Shown: positions 6,013-7,431 of the stretch, in pieces
Numbering within the stretch: position 1 is the stretch's first letter
Layout: every line of letters starts with the position of its first letter
Assembly (NCBI GenBank): GCA_029068025.1
Contig: JAIEDJ010000301.1
Coordinates: forward strand, 1 to 7,431
DNA length: 7,431 bases
Source: Oscillospiraceae bacterium
GTDB lineage: Bacteria > Bacillota > Clostridia > Oscillospirales > Ruminococcaceae
Direction of reading: 5' to 3'
The notes under the pieces: model-generated
What the model saw: only the letters and a program-made list of their open reading frames with translations
Databases searched by the model: none
Told to the model about the DNA's origin: nothing
Program-made: the position numbers and the translations under genes

Positions 6013-6350
6013 TAATTTTCGCGGACTACGAATTTTATAAGAGCGTTGGCGGCGAGTTAGATGAGAGATCGTTTCAAAATCTCGCCGCCAAAGCCTCGGC
6101 GTACATCGACAAGGTGACGTTCGGGCGAGCTTCGGAGCACGCGGACGATGAGCGCGTGAAACGCTGCTGCTGTGATCTATGCGATTCGCTGTCGGCGATA
6201 TCGGGCGGCGTTAAGCAGTCGGAGAGCGCCGGCTCTTGGAGCGTTACCTACGCGAATTCCGAAAATACGTCGGAGAGCAATTACGCGCGTGCGGCGTGCC
6301 GTGTGTGGCTGCCCGCGGATTGGCTGTATAGGGGAGTTGGTCGGGAATGA
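6009..6350 (+). CDS. head-tail connector protein, gp6/gp15-like adaptor
   Basis: This gene sits directly after the major capsid gene, where gp6/gp15-like connectors bind beneath the portal ring to receive the head-closure protein. The product has 113 residues, mostly predicted helical. The opening YEFYKSVGGELDERSFQNLAAKASAYID with the Asp-Lys-Val-Thr-Phe-Gly-Arg run matches the usual 'Y..Y.GG.....F..L...A..yID..T..R' connector pattern, and the later NYARAACRVWLPADWLYRGVG matches the C-terminal helix and tail. Four cysteines cluster at 53-55 and 58 (CCCDLC), more than expected for the family. ATGA overlap joins it to the capsid gene and its own stop overlaps the next ATG. No strong ribosome-binding site was seen, suggesting translation coupled to the capsid gene. 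Function is from context and pattern, not a database match. Confidence 0.78.
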   Translation: MIIFADYEFYKSVGGELDERSFQNLAAKASAYIDKVTFGRASEHADDERVKRCCCDLCDSLSAISGGVKQSESAGSWSVTYANSENTSESNYARAACRVWLPADWLYRGVGRE

Positions 6351-6685
6351 AATTTAGCGGCACGGTCACGCTTTACAATACCATCGAGAAGAACTTCAAA
6401 AAGCGGCTGATACCTCATCTTCTGGAGGGCATTCACGTTGAGAAAACGCGCGGCGCGGAAAAGGCTGCCGAGGGCGACAAAAACGCGGATAATCTGTTGC
6501 TGATAGTCCCGTTTTCGGGACATAATGATGTGTCCTTTGTTGTCGGTGATCCGGTCGCCGTTGGAGATACGGGAGAAGCGGAGAGCTTCGCGGAGCTAAC
6601 GGCAAGAGCCGAAACGTTCCGGATAGCGTCCGTGAAAACGTATGATTTCGGCGGCTTGAAGCATTGGGAGGTGATCGCGAAATGA
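6347..6685 (+). CDS. small head-closure / minor capsid-type protein
   Basis: This 112-residue protein lies between the connector and the gp10-like protein, the usual place of the head-completion 'stopper' (Minor_capsid_1 or DUF6751-like group). It starts MKFSGTVTLYNTIEKN, continues with IHVEKTRGAEKAAEGDKNAD, a beta-rich LLLIVPFSG and DPVAVGDTGEA, and ends with RIASVKTYDFGGLKHWEVIAK. The beta-strand-rich layout with a closing 'hW.V.ak' strand fits a small beta-barrel stopper that seals the head after packaging. GGGGAG at 6331-6336, ten bases before ATG 6347, supports the start. It overlaps both neighbours by ATGA. Which of the named families it belongs to is not settled by reading alone. Confidence 0.7.
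   Translation: MKFSGTVTLYNTIEKNFKKRLIPHLLEGIHVEKTRGAEKAAEGDKNADNLLLIVPFSGHNDVSFVVGDPVAVGDTGEAESFAELTARAETFRIASVKTYDFGGLKHWEVIAK
6666..6675 (+). promoter_or_regulatory. extended Shine-Dalgarno deciding the start at 6682
   Basis: GGGAGGTGAT at 6666-6675 is an almost complete match to the 16S rRNA anti-Shine-Dalgarno and lies six bases before ATG 6682. It argues for that ATG and against the in-frame TTG at 6664, which overlaps this site. Confidence 0.85.
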
Positions 6686-7026
6686 TCGACATCAATGCGG
6701 AATTTCAATGGAATGACCGCGGCAGAATACCGCAGAATATTGAGCGTGCGCAGAAATATCTTGACAGCCAAGTGCTGAAAGATACCGACAAGTACGTTCC
6801 AATGCGCACGGGAATCCTCGCTAAGTCGGGAATTATCGGCACGGTCATCGGAAGCGGCGAGCTTGAATATGCCGCGCCGTATGCGCGAAAGGTGTATTAC
6901 GGCGTGAATATCAATTTCAGCAAGTCGCGCCACCCGTTAGCGTGCGCGAAGTTTTTTGAGGCTTCAAAGGCGGTCAATAAGAAATCGTGGCTTGCTGAGG
7001 TGCGGCGCATTGCGGGAGGACGATAA
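6682..7026 (+). CDS. minor capsid / tail-completion protein, HK97 gp10-like (Minor_capsid_2)
   Basis: This 114-residue protein resembles the Minor_capsid_2 / HK97 gp10-like group, which acts at the head-tail junction. Typical residues are LDSQVLKDTDKYVPMRTGILAKSG (about 27-50; the 'YVP..TG.L..S' core), then GELEYAAPYARKVYYG (about 59-74) and HPLACAKFFEASKAVNKKSWLAEV near the C-terminus, where the family has its 'H..A...wf..aK' motif. I take ATG 6682 as the start because of the GGGAGGTGAT site just upstream; a TTG at 6664 would add six residues and is unlikely. The start overlaps the previous stop as ATGA, and the TAA at 7024-7026 overlaps the next ATG. Confidence 0.88.
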   Translation: MIDINAEFQWNDRGRIPQNIERAQKYLDSQVLKDTDKYVPMRTGILAKSGIIGTVIGSGELEYAAPYARKVYYGVNINFSKSRHPLACAKFFEASKAVNKKSWLAEVRRIAGGR

Positions 7027-7431
7027 TGGATTTTACGGGAACGATTTTACGCAAATTACAGGACTGTCCGCTGCTTAAAGAGCACGGCGTGACAGCGCTC
7101 GGGTTTGCGGGAATGGACGCGAAAAAGCGTTCTATGAGCATTTTGAACACAAAGGGTGAGCTGGTGATCGAGCGATACTGCGACGGGAGCTGCGATATGC
7201 AGTACCCATTCGCGCTGATCTACCGCTCGCCCGAGATCGATACGGCGGGCAAGCTGGCGGCGCAGGAGCTTATTGACGATGTCGCAGAATGGCTCACCGA
7301 CGAGGATAATTTACCCAAGGTTGAAGGTGTACAGGTGCAGAAAATATCCCGCGCCGACACCTGTGCGCTGATCTCGGAGGACGAGGACGGCGCAACGTTT
7401 CAAGGGTCGTTCGCCCTTGAGTATTATAAGG
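7026..7431 (+). CDS. tail terminator / minor capsid protein 3-like (3' partial)
   Basis: This open frame starts at ATG 7026, inside the TAATG overlap with the upstream stop, and runs off the right edge with 135 complete codons and no stop. It begins MDFTGTILRKLQDCPLLKEH, continues with AGMDAKKRSMSILNT, the conserved-looking MQYPFALIYRSPEIDT and AAQELIDDVAEWLTDEDNLP, and ends with TFQGSFALEYYK. This pattern (alpha-helical start, 'Y.F.L..R', 'A...L.d....W', then a closing beta strand 'F...F.L.Y') fits Minor_capsid_3 / tail-terminator proteins, which cap the tail tube where it joins the head. The position after the gp10-like gene agrees. GGAGG at 7016-7020 is a good ribosome-binding site. The major tail protein would be expected next, outside the window. 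Confidence 0.82.
   Translation, partial: MDFTGTILRKLQDCPLLKEHGVTALGFAGMDAKKRSMSILNTKGELVIERYCDGSCDMQYPFALIYRSPEIDTAGKLAAQELIDDVAEWLTDEDNLPKVEGVQVQKISRADTCALISEDEDGATFQGSFALEYYK

Noticed and set aside
1..7431. CRISPR array, tRNA, insertion sequence or attachment site
   Set aside because: No regularly spaced repeats, cloverleaf with CCA-proximal features, transposase fragment or terminal inverted repeats were seen on either strand.

Overview
This window is a piece of the head-morphogenesis (late structural) module of a tailed siphovirus-type phage or prophage of a low-to-mid GC Gram-positive host. It is most likely a gut Clostridia (Ruminococcaceae/Oscillospiraceae-like): the proteins resemble clostridial A118/TP901-1-type head genes, Shine-Dalgarno sites are strong (AGGAGG, GGGAGGTGAT), and two near-perfect sigmaA-type promoters are present. 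No integrase, attachment site or host gene is visible, so prophage and free phage cannot be told apart.

All convincing genes are on the + strand, in the classical order: terminase large subunit (5' end cut off by the window), portal, MuF-like minor capsid protein, scaffold, major capsid protein, head-tail connector, a small head-closure-type protein, HK97 gp10-like minor capsid protein, and tail terminator (3' end cut off). Most genes are joined by ATGA or TAATG overlaps and should be translationally coupled. Together they package DNA (terminase, portal), build the shell (scaffold, major capsid, minor capsid) and prepare it for tail joining (the last four genes).

The exception is the stretch from about 3760 to 4524. 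The minor capsid gene ends in an AT-richer C-terminal domain that resembles the PBECR/BECR family of phage-associated RNases. A consensus extended promoter lies inside the gene just before this domain (TTGACA-17-TGnTATAAT), followed by an in-frame ATG at 3834 at the domain boundary. A second extended promoter straddles the stop codon and points into a 301-base gap without a credible gene. The gap holds a GC-rich, structured, probably non-coding RNA followed by two terminator-like hairpins and a third hairpin ahead of the scaffold gene. The layout resembles a cargo ('moron') cassette: a nuclease domain that may be made both fused to the capsid protein and on its own, next to an independently transcribed RNA. 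MuF-fused toxins of temperate phages are known. The internal promoter and start and the adjacent RNA are the parts most likely to be undescribed, and their function is unproven.
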